Assembly: GCF_004378855.1 (NCBI RefSeq)
Contig: NZ_RYYL01000005.1
Location: 1 to 64,000, forward strand
Reading direction: 5' to 3'
DNA from: Campylobacter sp. US33a
GTDB taxonomy: Bacteria; Campylobacterota; Campylobacteria; Campylobacterales; Campylobacteraceae
Length of the DNA: 64,000 nucleotides
A program made the translations under genes and the position numbers. The notes beneath the pieces were generated by a model, which saw nothing but the letters and a program-made list of their open reading frames with translations, did not search any database and was not told the DNA's origin. Shown in pieces: positions 15,858 to 26,072 of this stretch (the stretch's first letter is position 1; every line of letters begins with the position of its first letter).

Positions 15858-16451
15858 TCATCTATTAATCTCCCCAACCCACCTAAGCACATTGCCTTTA
15901 CTATCAATTTCTACTTCTAAATCTTTGTATTTGTTATAAAATTTAGGAGCTAAGATTTCATTAAAGTATTTTGTGCCTTTGGCGGGGGGGGGTAATAATT
16001 GCATTAATATTATATTTATTCCAACTACTTGGAATATCCCAAGAAGCAATACAAAAATCATCTATATAAAAACACTCTTTATTGATATAATTATCTAAAA
16101 AATATTTCCAATTTTTATCTTTATCTTTAGTATAAGCTGATAATGTATTTTGTTTTTCATCGTTTATATAAAAATAAATTAAATCATTTAGAAATATTTT
16201 GCAAATACTTTTATAAATTCATCTTGATAATCTCTTGTATAAAGGTTAAAAATCATAAAAAATTCTGCATAATCACTACATTCTAAGAAATCACATAAAA
16301 AACTATACTCTATAATCTCTGTTATATCATTTTTATTTACTTGTTTATGTGTGGAAAATATATCAAGAAATGAATTTATATGCAAATCAAGCAAAACATC
16401 CCATTGTGGGAAAAATTTTGCATTTATAGTTTCTAAAACTTTAAATTTCAT
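15858..16451 (-). pseudogene. Broken or phase-variable hypothetical gene with poly-G tract
   Basis: Two short frames (16188-16451, 87 residues, MKFKVLETINAKFF...; and 15858-16061, ending YKDLEVEIDSKGNVLRWVGE) are joined by a third open stretch between them in another frame (about 16190-15993: NDLIYFYINDEKQNTLSAYT...SWDIPSSWNKYNINAIITPPP). Adding one base near 16191 and removing one from the G9 tract at 15984-15992 gives a single 197-residue reading frame with no stop. The family is unknown. It could be a decayed gene. Alternatively, the poly-G tract may switch it, but the second break near 16191 would also have to be explained. Confidence 0.6.
15984..15992 (+). repeat. G9 homopolymer tract (C9 on the coding strand)
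   Basis: Nine consecutive G, the longest such run in the window. G tracts of eight or more are the usual slipping sites of phase-variable genes in C. jejuni and C. coli. It lies inside a broken gene, and eight or eleven G would join the frames on either side. Confidence 0.85.
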
Positions 16452-16545
16452 TAAGGTTTTCCTAGGTTATTCTAAAAATTTTAAGAGCTTATTTCTGTAT
16501 TTTTACTACTTTGAAATTTAATTTTTATATTTAGTTTATTCAAGG

Positions 16546-17403
16546 TTAAAATTTTTCTAAAATCTCTTGCACTTCATAGGCATTTTTAATATTTGCTAAA
16601 TAATTTTCTTTACCTAAAAATAAATCGTATAAAGCCATATGTTCACCAAAAAGCGGTGTTTGTGTTTCAAGCTTTAAATTTTGTCCGTCTTTATGTAAAG
16701 AAAAATCTGCCAAATTGGCTTCATAGAAATGGTTTTTGCCTACAAGTGTGATTTTTCTTAGTCTTTGTGTGCTATTCCAGCTTTGATGTATGCAAGCAAT
16801 GACTTTTTCAAATTTGCAAGTTATAATGCTTTCATCTTCTCTTAACTCATCTTTATTAAAGATTTTTAAAATATTTGCACTTATGATTTTTTCGCCACTT
16901 AAAAAATGAAGTAAATCAAGATCATGCACGGCTAAATCTTGTAAAATTCCTACATCGCTAATTCTTTGCGGATAAGTAGAAAATCTTTGTATATTTATAC
17001 TGATGATTTCTTCGTTTTTAAGTTCTTGTTTTAAGGTCAAAATCGCGGGATTAAATCTTTCACAAAATCCTACTCCCACTTTTACGCCGTGATTTTTAGC
17101 TAAATTTGAAATTTCATCAATTTCATCTAAATTTAATGCCAAAGGCTTTTCGATCAATACACATTTGCATTTACGAAAAACCTTTTTAGCGATTTCTAGA
17201 TGTGAATTTGTAGGCGTTGCAATGATGATAATATCGTTGTTTTGATCTAAAAATTTATCTAAATTTGTAAAAAACGGTGCGTTAAATTCTTTATTTTTAA
17301 CCACATCAAACAAGGTGCTAACTTTAAAATGACTATTTTTACTAAGTTCGTTTAAATGGTTTTGCCCCATTTTTCCAAGACCAATAATACCTACTTTTAT
17401 CAT
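16546..17403 (-). CDS. Gfo/Idh/MocA-family oxidoreductase
   Basis: The 285 residues open with a Rossmann NAD(P)-binding motif GIIGLGKMGQNH and contain the family's EKPLA motif (IEKPLALN at about residue 91) and a dimerisation domain. Members oxidise or reduce sugar derivatives. In C. jejuni the equivalent (Cj0504c) also follows an aminotransferase near hemH. Its start overlaps the aminotransferase stop by 4 bp, so the two are translated together and probably act on the same (nucleotide-)sugar. The substrate is unknown. Confidence 0.88.
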   Translation of the reverse strand: MIKVGIIGLGKMGQNHLNELSKNSHFKVSTLFDVVKNKEFNAPFFTNLDKFLDQNNDIIIIATPTNSHLEIAKKVFRKCKCVLIEKPLALNLDEIDEISNLAKNHGVKVGVGFCERFNPAILTLKQELKNEEIISINIQRFSTYPQRISDVGILQDLAVHDLDLLHFLSGEKIISANILKIFNKDELREDESIITCKFEKVIACIHQSWNSTQRLRKITLVGKNHFYEANLADFSLHKDGQNLKLETQTPLFGEHMALYDLFLGKENYLANIKNAYEVQEILEKF

Positions 17404-18479
17404 TTGAAATTCTTAAATACCGCAATGATTTGCTCTTGCTCATCTTCGCTTAAAAATGCTGAAAATGGCAAGGATAAAATGTGTTCGCTTGCATATTCTG
17501 AATTTACTAGTTTTAAATGTGAAAATTCATTAAAGCAAGGTTGTTTGTGCAGTGGCGTTGGATAGTGGATCGCATAAGGGATATTTGCTTTTTCTAAAGC
17601 ATTTAAAACCCTAGCTCTATCTTCTACCAAAACACTATATTGCGCGTAAGCACTGATAGCAAATTCATTTATTTTTGGAATTTGACAATTTTTTAAATTC
17701 TCATCATAAATTTTTGCTATCTTTTGTCTTTTGTTTAACTCTTCATCTAAATACTTTAATTTTACATTTAAAACAGCTGCTTGAAGAGTATCAAGCCTTG
17801 CATTTATACCTATAAATTCGTGTTTGTAACGCTGTGTTTGTCCGTGGTTAAGTAAAATTCTTAAATTCTTAGCTATTTCATCATCATTACAAAAAATTGC
17901 CCCGCCATCGCCATAAGCTCCCAAAGGCTTAGAAGGAAAAAAGCTTGTGCAAGAAATTTTAGCAATAGAACAAGATTTTTTACCCTTAAAACTCGCTCCA
18001 AAACTTTGCGCACCATCTTCAATCAAGCTTATATTTTTGCTTTCACAAATGGCATTTAAATCTTCTAAATCACTCATTTGCCCAAACATACTTACCACAA
18101 TGACCGCCTTTGTTTTAGGAGTGATGGCATTTTTTAAAGCTTCAAAATTAATATTAAAATTATCCAAATTTATATCCACAAAAACAGGCTTAGCACCAAT
18201 TAAAGCCACCATTTCAGCTGTAGCTATAAAGGTAAAACTAGGCACAATAACTTCATCACCTTCCTTGATATTTAAAACCTTTAAAGCCAGATATAAAGCA
18301 CTTGTACCACTAGAACAACCAATAGCATGCTTAACGCCCACATATTTAGCTAAATTTGTTTCAAATTCATTTAATTTCGCACCACCTATAAAAGAAGTGC
18401 TGCTTAAAACTTCCGAAATTGCATTATCGATCTCTTGTTTATAAGTTTCGTATTGTTTGGCAAGATTGATGAAATTCAC
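17400..18479 (-). CDS. DegT/DnrJ/EryC1-family PLP aminotransferase
   Basis: The 359 residues show the fold-type I sugar aminotransferase pattern: CSSGTSALYLAL near residue 55, EDGAQSFGASF near residue 155, and SFFPSKPLGAYGDGG with the PLP-binding Lys near residue 183. Relatives make amino sugars for glycans. It is the first gene of a two-gene unit with the Gfo/Idh oxidoreductase. Such pairs often oxidise then transaminate a UDP-sugar. Matching Cj0505c in C. jejuni. The specific sugar is not known. Confidence 0.9.
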   Translation of the reverse strand: MNFINLAKQYETYKQEIDNAISEVLSSTSFIGGAKLNEFETNLAKYVGVKHAIGCSSGTSALYLALKVLNIKEGDEVIVPSFTFIATAEMVALIGAKPVFVDINLDNFNINFEALKNAITPKTKAVIVVSMFGQMSDLEDLNAICESKNISLIEDGAQSFGASFKGKKSCSIAKISCTSFFPSKPLGAYGDGGAIFCNDDEIAKNLRILLNHGQTQRYKHEFIGINARLDTLQAAVLNVKLKYLDEELNKRQKIAKIYDENLKNCQIPKINEFAISAYAQYSVLVEDRARVLNALEKANIPYAIHYPTPLHKQPCFNEFSHLKLVNSEYASEHILSLPFSAFLSEDEQEQIIAVFKNFK

Positions 18480-18606
18480 TTATTTTCCTTAAGAATTATT
18501 AAAATTTAAAAGGCTTATTGTATGTTAGTTTTACTTAATTTAAAGTAATTTTGGTATTATATCTTTTTTAATTTTTTATATTTTATTTAAAGAAAGACAA
18601 AAGATT

Positions 18607-21135
18607 ATGGATATTAGAAGCGAATATTTAAATTTTTTTAAATCAAAAGGACATGAAATCACTCCTTCAAGCCCTTTAGTGCCTGATGATGCAAGCTTGC
18701 TTTTTACTAATGCCGGAATGGTGCCTTTTAAAAGTATATTTACAGGTGAGGTGCCACGCCCAAATCCACCACGCAAAACAAGTTGTCAAACTTGCATAAG
18801 AGCTGGGGGAAAGCATAATGACTTAGATAATGTAGGCTACACAGCCCGTCATCATACCTTTTTTGAAATGCTTGGGAATTTTAGTTTTGGAGATTATTTT
18901 AAAGAGCAGGCTATTGCTTATGCTTGGGAATTTGTGACTGAAATTTTAAAACTCCCTAAAGATAGACTTTATGTTACCGTGCATGAGAATGATGATGAAG
19001 CTTATGAGTTGTGGCAAAAACACATCGAAAAAGATAGAATTTATAAATTTGGCGATAAAGATAATTTCTGGCAAATGGGAGATACAGGTCCATGTGGTCC
19101 TTGTAGTGAAATTTTTTATGATCAAGGAAGTGAGCATTTTAATAGTAGTGAAGATTATATGGGTGGCGATGGAGATAGATTCTTAGAAATTTGGAATCTT
19201 GTTTTTATGCAATATGAAAGAAGTGCTGATGGCACACTTACTCCATTGCCAAAACCAAGTATTGATACAGGAATGGGACTTGAAAGAGTTACAGCTATAA
19301 AAGAAGGTAAATTTAGCAATTTTGATAGTTCGCTTTTTATGCCAATTATTAATGAAATTTCAAAACTTTGCGGTAAAGCTTATGTTTATGAAAGTGGAGC
19401 GAGCTTTAGAGTTATAGCTGATCATATAAGATCAAGTGTATTTTTACTCGCACAAGGAACGAGTTTTGATAAAGAAGGCAGAGGTTATGTTTTGCGTCGT
19501 ATCTTGCGTCGTGCCTTAAGACATGGATATTTACTGGGATTTAAAAATGCTTTTATGTATAAATTAGTCGATGTGGTTTGTGATTTAATGGGAAATCACT
19601 ACACTTATTTAAATGAGAAAAAAGACTTTGTTAAAGAACAAATTCGCCTTGAAGAAGAGAGATTTTTAAGCACAATTGAAAATGGAATTGAAATTTTTAA
19701 TGAAGAGCTTAAAAATACTAAAGAAATTTTTAGCGGGGAAGTGGCTTTTAAACTTTATGATACTTATGGTTTTCCGCTTGATTTAACGCAAGATATGTTA
19801 AGAGAGAAAAATTTAAAAGTTGATGAAGCTAAATTTGATGAACTAATGAACGAGCAAAAAAATCGCGCAAAGGCTTCTTGGAAAGGAAGTGGGGATAAGG
19901 TAGCAAGTGGGGATTTTAAAGCTTTGCTTGAAAAATTTGGAGAAAATAACTTCGTGGGTTATGAAAAAACAGAATGTGAGAGTAAAATTCTAGCCCTTTT
20001 AGATGAAAACTTTAAAGAAGTTTCAAGTCTTAAAGGAAAAGGTTGGGTAATGCTGGAAAATACTCCATTTTACGCAACAAGTGGCGGACAAAGTGCAGAT
20101 ATTGGATATATAAATGAGTGTGAAGTTTTAGACACACAAAAATTCTTTAACCTTAATTTAAGTCTTGTAAATGCAAATGAAGAATTAAAAGTAAATGATC
20201 TTGTAAAAGCAAAAATTGATACAGATAAAAGGGAGCAAATCGCAAGACATCACTCTGCAACTCATCTTTTACATCAAGCTTTAAGAGAAATTTTAGGAAG
20301 CCATATTTCACAAGCAGGCTCTTTAGTGGAATTTAACAAATTAAGATTTGATTTTACTCATCACAAAGCCTTAGAAAAAAGCGAGCTTGAAATGATAGAA
20401 AAAAGAGTCAATGAAATGATTATAAATGCCGATGAAGCCGTGCTAGAAATGATGAGTTTAGAGAGGGCTAAAAAAAGCGGTGCGATTGCTTTATTTAGCG
20501 AAAAATACGCTTCAAATGTGCGTGTTTTAACACTTGGAGCAAGTAAAGAACTTTGTGGGGGAACTCATGTAAAAAATACCGCACAAATTGGAAGCTTTTA
20601 TATAGTAAAAGAAAGTGGCGTAAGTGCTGGAGTAAGACGCATTGAAGCTGTTGCTTCAAGGGCTGCATTAGAATATGTAAAAAGCTTTATCAATGAAAAT
20701 TTAAGTCTTAAAGAAGAACTTAAAAGCAATGATTTGAGTTTAGGCATTAAAAAACTTAAAAATGAAATCATAAATCTTAAAAATGAACTTAAAAACTCAA
20801 ACAAAAGCGAGTTAAAAACTCAAACTCTAAAAGGGGTACAAGTTTGCGTAGAGCGCGTGGATAATGGCGATATTAAAGCAATGATTGATGATTTTAAAAA
20901 TAAATTTAATTCCGCTGTGATTTTACTTTTACAAGCAAAAGATGAAAAAATTACCCTTGCAGCAGGAGTTAAAAACGCTCCTTTAAAGGCAGGAAATATT
21001 GTCAAAGAAATTGCACAAATTTTAGGTGGAAATGGTGGCGGAAGAGATGATTTTGCTACTGCTGGTGGTAAGGATATAAGTAAGATTGATGAAGCACTAA
21101 ATGTGGCTCTAAATTTAATAGAAAAAGGACTTTAA
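18607..21135 (+). CDS. alaS: Alanyl-tRNA synthetase
   Basis: The 842 residues match AlaRS: the class II catalytic domain at the N-terminus ([32 protein letters not shown]-like motif), the editing domain with [12 protein letters not shown] and the zinc-binding CGGTH near residue 645, and a glycine-rich C-terminal C-Ala domain ([16 protein letters not shown]). It charges tRNA-Ala in the cytoplasm. It leads a likely operon with maf (3 bp gap) and pbpA (4 bp overlap). A TATTAT box lies upstream at about 18,556. Confidence 0.97.
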   Translation: MDIRSEYLNFFKSKGHEITPSSPLVPDDASLLFTNAGMVPFKSIFTGEVPRPNPPRKTSCQTCIRAGGKHNDLDNVGYTARHHTFFEMLGNFSFGDYFKEQAIAYAWEFVTEILKLPKDRLYVTVHENDDEAYELWQKHIEKDRIYKFGDKDNFWQMGDTGPCGPCSEIFYDQGSEHFNSSEDYMGGDGDRFLEIWNLVFMQYERSADGTLTPLPKPSIDTGMGLERVTAIKEGKFSNFDSSLFMPIINEISKLCGKAYVYESGASFRVIADHIRSSVFLLAQGTSFDKEGRGYVLRRILRRALRHGYLLGFKNAFMYKLVDVVCDLMGNHYTYLNEKKDFVKEQIRLEEERFLSTIENGIEIFNEELKNTKEIFSGEVAFKLYDTYGFPLDLTQDMLREKNLKVDEAKFDELMNEQKNRAKASWKGSGDKVASGDFKALLEKFGENNFVGYEKTECESKILALLDENFKEVSSLKGKGWVMLENTPFYATSGGQSADIGYINECEVLDTQKFFNLNLSLVNANEELKVNDLVKAKIDTDKREQIARHHSATHLLHQALREILGSHISQAGSLVEFNKLRFDFTHHKALEKSELEMIEKRVNEMIINADEAVLEMMSLERAKKSGAIALFSEKYASNVRVLTLGASKELCGGTHVKNTAQIGSFYIVKESGVSAGVRRIEAVASRAALEYVKSFINENLSLKEELKSNDLSLGIKKLKNEIINLKNELKNSNKSELKTQTLKGVQVCVERVDNGDIKAMIDDFKNKFNSAVILLLQAKDEKITLAAGVKNAPLKAGNIVKEIAQILGGNGGGRDDFATAGGKDISKIDEALNVALNLIEKGL

Positions 21136-21138
21136 TCA

Positions 21139-21690
21139 ATGATAATCCTTGCTTCAAATTCTATTTCTAGGGCGAATTTGTTAAAAGATGCTGGTATTGA
21201 TTTTAAACAAGTTGGCTTTGATTATAATGAGAATTTGAATAAAAATTTATCCCCTAGTGTTTATGTGCAAAAAATCGTTTTGGAAAAAGAAAAGCAATTT
21301 TTAGAGAGTTTTAAAGATGAATTTAAAAATGAAATGTTGCTTTTTGCTGATAGTATAGTTTGCGTGGATAATAAAATTTTAACTAAGGCAAAAGATAAGG
21401 AAGAAGCTTATAAAATGCTTAGTTTGCAAAATAATTACAAGGCAAGTATTTTAAGTGCTTTTTTGCTAAGTAACCCTAAAAAACGTATTTTTTCTCTTTC
21501 AAAAACTACGCTTTATTTTAAAAAATTTGATGAAAATGCTTTAAAAAAATATGTGGAAAGCGAGATTTTTAAAGGAAAGGCAGGGGCGATTATGTGTGAA
21601 GGTTTTCATAAGGACTATATTTATAAACAAATAGGAAATTTAAGCACCGCTTTGGGGCTTGATACCAAAACACTAAAGGCTTATTTATGA
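21139..21690 (+). CDS. maf: Maf-family nucleotide pyrophosphatase
   Basis: At 183 residues it follows the Maf/YceF pattern: ILASNSISRANLLKDAGI at the N-terminus, LLFADSIVCVDN with the catalytic Asp near residue 72, and KGKAGAIMCEG. Members hydrolyse non-canonical or modified NTPs and affect septum formation. It stands between alaS and pbpA, with the next start (ATGATG) overlapping its stop, so it is translated as part of that operon. Confidence 0.88.
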   Translation: MIILASNSISRANLLKDAGIDFKQVGFDYNENLNKNLSPSVYVQKIVLEKEKQFLESFKDEFKNEMLLFADSIVCVDNKILTKAKDKEEAYKMLSLQNNYKASILSAFLLSNPKKRIFSLSKTTLYFKKFDENALKKYVESEIFKGKAGAIMCEGFHKDYIYKQIGNLSTALGLDTKTLKAYL

Positions 21691-23621
21691 TGAAAATTTT
21701 AAAAACTTGCATTGCTCTTGCTTTATTTTTTATTTTAATTTTTGTTGCTTATGCTTTGTATTTATTTTTCGGGGCAAATATGGATGATTATGCTTTTAAA
21801 GAATACCGTCCAGCTCTTACAACACAAATTTATGATCGCAATGGCAAATTGATTGCTAATGTTTTTGAACAACATAGATTTTATACAACCTACGATGAAC
21901 TTCCGCCACGCCTTATAGAAGCACTTGTTGCTATTGAAGACACTAGCTTTTTTGAGCATGATGGAGTAAATATCGATGCAATATTTAGAGCAATAATAAA
22001 AATCATTAGAAGTGGCGGCAAAACCATGGAAGGCGCTTCAACTCTTACTCAGCAACTCATCAAAAATACAGAATTAACTCCAGAAAGAACTCTAACAAGA
22101 AAAGTCAAAGAGGCCATACTTGCTTATAGTATAGAAACTTTTTTAAGCAAGGAAGAAATACTTGAAAGATACCTAAACTACATCTTTTTTGGACATGGAT
22201 ATTATGGAGTAAAAACTGCAGCACAAGGATATTTTCATAAAGAATTAAATGAATTAAGCCTTAAAGAAATTGCTATGCTTGTGGGTATGCCAAAAGCCCC
22301 AAGCACTTATGATCCAACCAAACACTTAGATCTTTCTATTTCAAGAGCTAATAATGTCATTAAAAGAATGCACAATCTTGGCTGGATCTCGCAAGAAGAA
22401 TACACACAAGCCATGTCAGAAGTTCCGCAAGTTTATGATGAAACCCTCACTCAAAACGCTGCTCCTTATGTGGTAGATGAAGTCATAAAACAACTTGAAG
22501 GAAATATCACAGATCTTAAAACGGGTGGCTATAAAATAGAACTTGCCATAGACCTTGATGTGCAAAATATGGCTCAAAATGCTTTAAAATTTGGTTATGA
22601 TGAGATTGTCAAAAGAGATAAAGATGCAAATTTAAGCACATTAAATGGTGCCATGGTTGTGGTAAATCACAAAAATGGAGATGTTTTGGCTTTAGTAGGC
22701 GGGGTTGATTATACAAAAAGCAACTATAACCGTGCTACTCAAAGCTCAAGGCAACCTGGAAGTTCTTTCAAGCCTTTTGTTTATCAAGCTGCGATCAATC
22801 TTGGATATTCTCCAATGAGTGAAATTGCTGATATTTCGAGAATTTTTGAAAGTACTGAAGAAGATGAGAAAGATTGGAAACCCAAAAACTATGGTGGAAA
22901 TTTTCAAGGTATGATTACCTTAAAACAAGCTTTAACAGGCTCAAGAAACTTAGCGACCATCAACTTAGCACTTGCTATGGGACTTGATGTTATCCATCAA
23001 AAACTTAGTGAATTTGGTTTTAAAAACATACCCGTTGATCTTTCTATAGTGCTTGGCAGTTTTGGGATTTCTCCTTTAGAATACTCTAAATTTTATACCA
23101 TGTTTGGAAATTATGGTACCATAAAAGAACCTATTTTAATTAAAAAAGTCAAAAATAAAAACAATGAACTTATTTTTGAATTTATTCCGCAAGAGCAAAA
23201 AGTAAGCGAAAGCGAACAAGTATTCTTAACTTTGGATATGATGAAAAATGCAGTTGAACAAGGCACGGGACGCAACGCAAGAGTTAAAGGTATTGAAATA
23301 GCAGGAAAAACTGGCACGACTAATAATAGTGTTGATGCTTGGTTTTGTGGTTTAACACCTGAAATTGAAGCACTCATTTGGTATGGAAATGACAATAACA
23401 AACCTATGAAAAAAACAGAAGGTGGGGCAAGAACAGCAGCACCTGTGTTTAAAATGTTTATCGAAGAATATATCCAGAAATTTCCAGAAAGCACGAGAAA
23501 ATTTATGATACCTGCGGAAATTAAAAAAAGTCTATATAAAGGAGAGATAGAGTATTACACTCCAAAATCTCCTTTTCCAAGACAAAGCGTCGATCAAAGC
23601 GAAAGCGAGATTATATTTTAA
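21687..23621 (+). CDS. pbpA: Class A penicillin-binding protein 1A
   Basis: The 644 residues have one N-terminal membrane helix (about residues 5-29), a glycosyltransferase 51 domain (EDTSFFEHDGVN with catalytic Glu near residue 84, then EGASTLTQQLIKN), and a transpeptidase domain with SSFK (Ser nucleophile), SRN, and KTGTT. It builds and cross-links peptidoglycan at the outer face of the inner membrane. Length is normal for the genus. It is the last gene of the alaS-maf-pbpA operon. The next genes are convergent, 22 bp away. Confidence 0.95.
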   Translation: MMKILKTCIALALFFILIFVAYALYLFFGANMDDYAFKEYRPALTTQIYDRNGKLIANVFEQHRFYTTYDELPPRLIEALVAIEDTSFFEHDGVNIDAIFRAIIKIIRSGGKTMEGASTLTQQLIKNTELTPERTLTRKVKEAILAYSIETFLSKEEILERYLNYIFFGHGYYGVKTAAQGYFHKELNELSLKEIAMLVGMPKAPSTYDPTKHLDLSISRANNVIKRMHNLGWISQEEYTQAMSEVPQVYDETLTQNAAPYVVDEVIKQLEGNITDLKTGGYKIELAIDLDVQNMAQNALKFGYDEIVKRDKDANLSTLNGAMVVVNHKNGDVLALVGGVDYTKSNYNRATQSSRQPGSSFKPFVYQAAINLGYSPMSEIADISRIFESTEEDEKDWKPKNYGGNFQGMITLKQALTGSRNLATINLALAMGLDVIHQKLSEFGFKNIPVDLSIVLGSFGISPLEYSKFYTMFGNYGTIKEPILIKKVKNKNNELIFEFIPQEQKVSESEQVFLTLDMMKNAVEQGTGRNARVKGIEIAGKTGTTNNSVDAWFCGLTPEIEALIWYGNDNNKPMKKTEGGARTAAPVFKMFIEEYIQKFPESTRKFMIPAEIKKSLYKGEIEYYTPKSPFPRQSVDQSESEIIF

Positions 23622-23643
23622 TCCAATTCTTGATTTAATATCC

Positions 23644-24654
23644 TTACAAAGCATTTAAAATTTCTTTTAAATGCTTCACGCTTTTCTCGCAACCTTCTTT
23701 TTGAAGTTTTAAAAGCTTTTCTAAATGCTCTTTTGAAACTTCTTGAGGATAGTAATACTGCATTGCCTTTAAACCCTTAAATAAAGGTTTTTCGATCTTA
23801 AAAGTACCCTTTCCAAGCTCACTCACTCCGCCTACTCCTTTTTCTCTTTTAAAAGTAGCGCAATAAGGATAACACTGCTCTATATTAATGCGTTCTAAAC
23901 CCGCCTGTTTTAAAATTTCAACACAAGCTTTTATATCGATATTACCCTCACCCAAAGGCACACCACAAACATACTCAATCCCATCTTCAATAAAAACAAT
24001 ATGATCTTTACAATGAGTGCTAAAAGTATATTTTGCCATATCTTTGCAAGCCTTAATGGGCTCTTCATAAGCCATCATAGAATTTCCAAAATCATACAAA
24101 AACCCTACTCTAGGATGATTGATTAAATTTAGTAATTCTAGCAAATCATCAGAAGTTTGATATTCATGATTTTCAATAGCAAGTTTTAAATCGTATTGCT
24201 CTAATAAAGGTATCAAAACCTTAATTTCCTCGCTTGAATTTAAAAAATCATTCTTATCAAATTTAGCCGTGATTTTAGAATCATCAAACGCCCCATCGCT
24301 AGCATTTTTAACCTGCTTGCTTTTATCAGTTAAGGGTACATAGGAGCGAATGATTTTTGCTCCTAGAACCTGTGCTACTTTAGCAATTTTTTCAAATTTA
24401 ACTCTCTCAAAACCCTTAGAATCAAGCTCGCAATACATATCATACTCATCAAGCTTAGCTCTTATCTTTGCCAAATGAGAAGGCTCGTTGCTTCCTAAGC
24501 ATCCCCATTCTTCGTCCAATCCAAAATCTTTAATCAAATTTATAATTATTCCATTGCACCCTAATTCCTTAGCAAAATCAATATAAGAAAATATATCCAT
24601 TCTGCCATTTTGAAACCAAAGGTGCATACTTTCTGTTTCTAAGCCAATTTTCAT
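23644..24654 (-). CDS. Sugar phosphate isomerase/epimerase (xylose isomerase-like TIM barrel)
   Basis: The 336 residues resemble the AP endonuclease 2 / xylose isomerase-like TIM barrels. Putative metal ligands are in AIENHEYQTSD (Glu, His), VGFLYDFGNSM (Asp), STHCKDHI (His) and NIEQCYPY (Glu). Such enzymes isomerise or epimerise sugars or inositols. Its start touches the stop of the MFS transporter upstream by one base, so the pair is one unit: uptake followed by conversion. The substrate is unknown. I do not recall this pair between pbpA and clpB in C. jejuni NCTC 11168. Confidence 0.8.
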   Translation of the reverse strand: MKIGLETESMHLWFQNGRMDIFSYIDFAKELGCNGIIINLIKDFGLDEEWGCLGSNEPSHLAKIRAKLDEYDMYCELDSKGFERVKFEKIAKVAQVLGAKIIRSYVPLTDKSKQVKNASDGAFDDSKITAKFDKNDFLNSSEEIKVLIPLLEQYDLKLAIENHEYQTSDDLLELLNLINHPRVGFLYDFGNSMMAYEEPIKACKDMAKYTFSTHCKDHIVFIEDGIEYVCGVPLGEGNIDIKACVEILKQAGLERINIEQCYPYCATFKREKGVGGVSELGKGTFKIEKPLFKGLKAMQYYYPQEVSKEHLEKLLKLQKEGCEKSVKHLKEILNAL

Positions 24655-25922
24655 TACGCTGCCCCTTTTAATGCTTTTTTCTTAGCTATCATTTTAAGCA
24701 AGATGGTTGTGACTATCACACCGCAAATTGCAAAAAAGCCCATTAAGGCAAAAACAATTTGATAGCCCAATAAGCCTTTAAATTGATCGATAATAAAGCC
24801 ATATAAAGCAAAACAAAAAAGTTGCGGCGAATAACCAAATATACAAGCTATACTCATCGCAGCACCACTAATCTCTCTTGGCATTTCAATTTCATCCACA
24901 GGAGCAAAAAATGTCGCACGCATAGTAAAAACAATAGCCGCAAAACCCAAAGTCAAACTCATACCAAAATAAATGTTTAACTTTTCATGAGGCATAAAAA
25001 TGAAGATTAAAATTGAAATTGCTGCTAAAATCAAAGCAAAACGCAAATATCTAGTAGATGAATGAAAGGTTTTATCTGCCAAATATCCACCAATTGGTCC
25101 GCCAACTAGCTTTAAGGTGTATTGATTGATAATACCATAAGCACCCACCAAAGCTACAGGCATACCGTAAATATCTTTTAAAAAAGGTATAAAATAAGTA
25201 AGTCCACAATACACTGAATAAATAGTAAAAATTGTCAAAGAAACAACCCAAATTTCAGGAGTTTTAACAGCTTTTATAACTCCATTCCAAGCAGCTTTGT
25301 TTTTGCTAATCTCATGCCCTTGCTCATCTTTGGTATTGATCTTATCATCTTCAAGTAAGAAATATGCCAAGACGCCTGCAATGATAACACAAGCACTATA
25401 AAAAAGTATAGCCGCTTTTAAACCACCTGCCCCAGAACCCAAAAGCAAGAAAATTCCTAAAGCACTAAAAGCAACTATAGTATCCACAACACCACGCCCT
25501 GCTTCTAAAAACCCAAAAAGTCTTCCTTGTTGCGTAGAATCTCCAAGCAAACGAATAGCTTTTAAAAGCACAGGCCAATACACAACTTCTCCAAACAAAG
25601 AAAGCAAACCCCAAGCGATTAAAACCCCATAAAATGATGGAAAAGTAGAAATATAAATTCCAACCAAACCCACACAAATCAAAGAAAATGGTATAAGAAT
25701 TTTCTTAGAAAATCTATCAGCTATATAAATAGAAGCAAAATTTCCCACCGTTTGAACGATACCATATACAGAAAGCGCGAGTCCAATTTGCGTATTGCTA
25801 AGATTCATAAACTCTTGCATAGGCACATAAAAAGCATCCTTTAAAGAAGAGAGCTTAAAAACCGTCCCTCCTCCTATAACCAAAACAATGAAAGTAAACC
25901 AACGAATAGGTTTTGCACTCAT
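24654..25922 (-). CDS. MFS transporter, probably for a sugar or organic acid
   Basis: The 422 residues have about twelve membrane helices and a major facilitator signature between helices 2 and 3 (IADRFSKKILIP), then a central cytoplasmic loop (EDDKINTKDEQGHEISKNK). It overlaps the TIM-barrel enzyme gene by one base and should bring that enzyme's substrate into the cell. AAAGGAGG lies right before the ATG, a strong ribosome site, and a TATATAAA box is a little further upstream. It is not FucP. The substrate cannot be told from sequence. Confidence 0.83.
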   Translation of the reverse strand: MSAKPIRWFTFIVLVIGGGTVFKLSSLKDAFYVPMQEFMNLSNTQIGLALSVYGIVQTVGNFASIYIADRFSKKILIPFSLICVGLVGIYISTFPSFYGVLIAWGLLSLFGEVVYWPVLLKAIRLLGDSTQQGRLFGFLEAGRGVVDTIVAFSALGIFLLLGSGAGGLKAAILFYSACVIIAGVLAYFLLEDDKINTKDEQGHEISKNKAAWNGVIKAVKTPEIWVVSLTIFTIYSVYCGLTYFIPFLKDIYGMPVALVGAYGIINQYTLKLVGGPIGGYLADKTFHSSTRYLRFALILAAISILIFIFMPHEKLNIYFGMSLTLGFAAIVFTMRATFFAPVDEIEMPREISGAAMSIACIFGYSPQLFCFALYGFIIDQFKGLLGYQIVFALMGFFAICGVIVTTILLKMIAKKKALKGAA

Positions 25923-26023
25923 TCTTCCTCCTTTAGAATAATGTTGAATTTATATAGCATAGCAAAAGAGTAAAGAAAGTGCAAAAGAAAAGTATATATT
26001 TTTTAAATTTGTAAGTTTTTGGT

Positions 26024-26065
26024 AACTTTATAAGATAAAAAAAGTATGATTTATCCTATAAAGTT
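26024..26065 (-). terminator. Terminator after clpB
   Basis: An inverted repeat of about 15 bp (AACTTTATAAGATAAA / TTTATCCTATAAAGTT, with one mismatch) lies just downstream of the clpB stop on the leftward transcript. It separates clpB from the MFS/isomerase pair, which then needs its own promoter. Confidence 0.65.
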
Positions 26066-26072
26066 ATTATTT

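Noticed and set aside
26024-26065. Hairpin as an operator for the MFS gene
   Set aside because: It lies directly after the clpB stop, with the arm layout of a terminator; no regulator gene is near.
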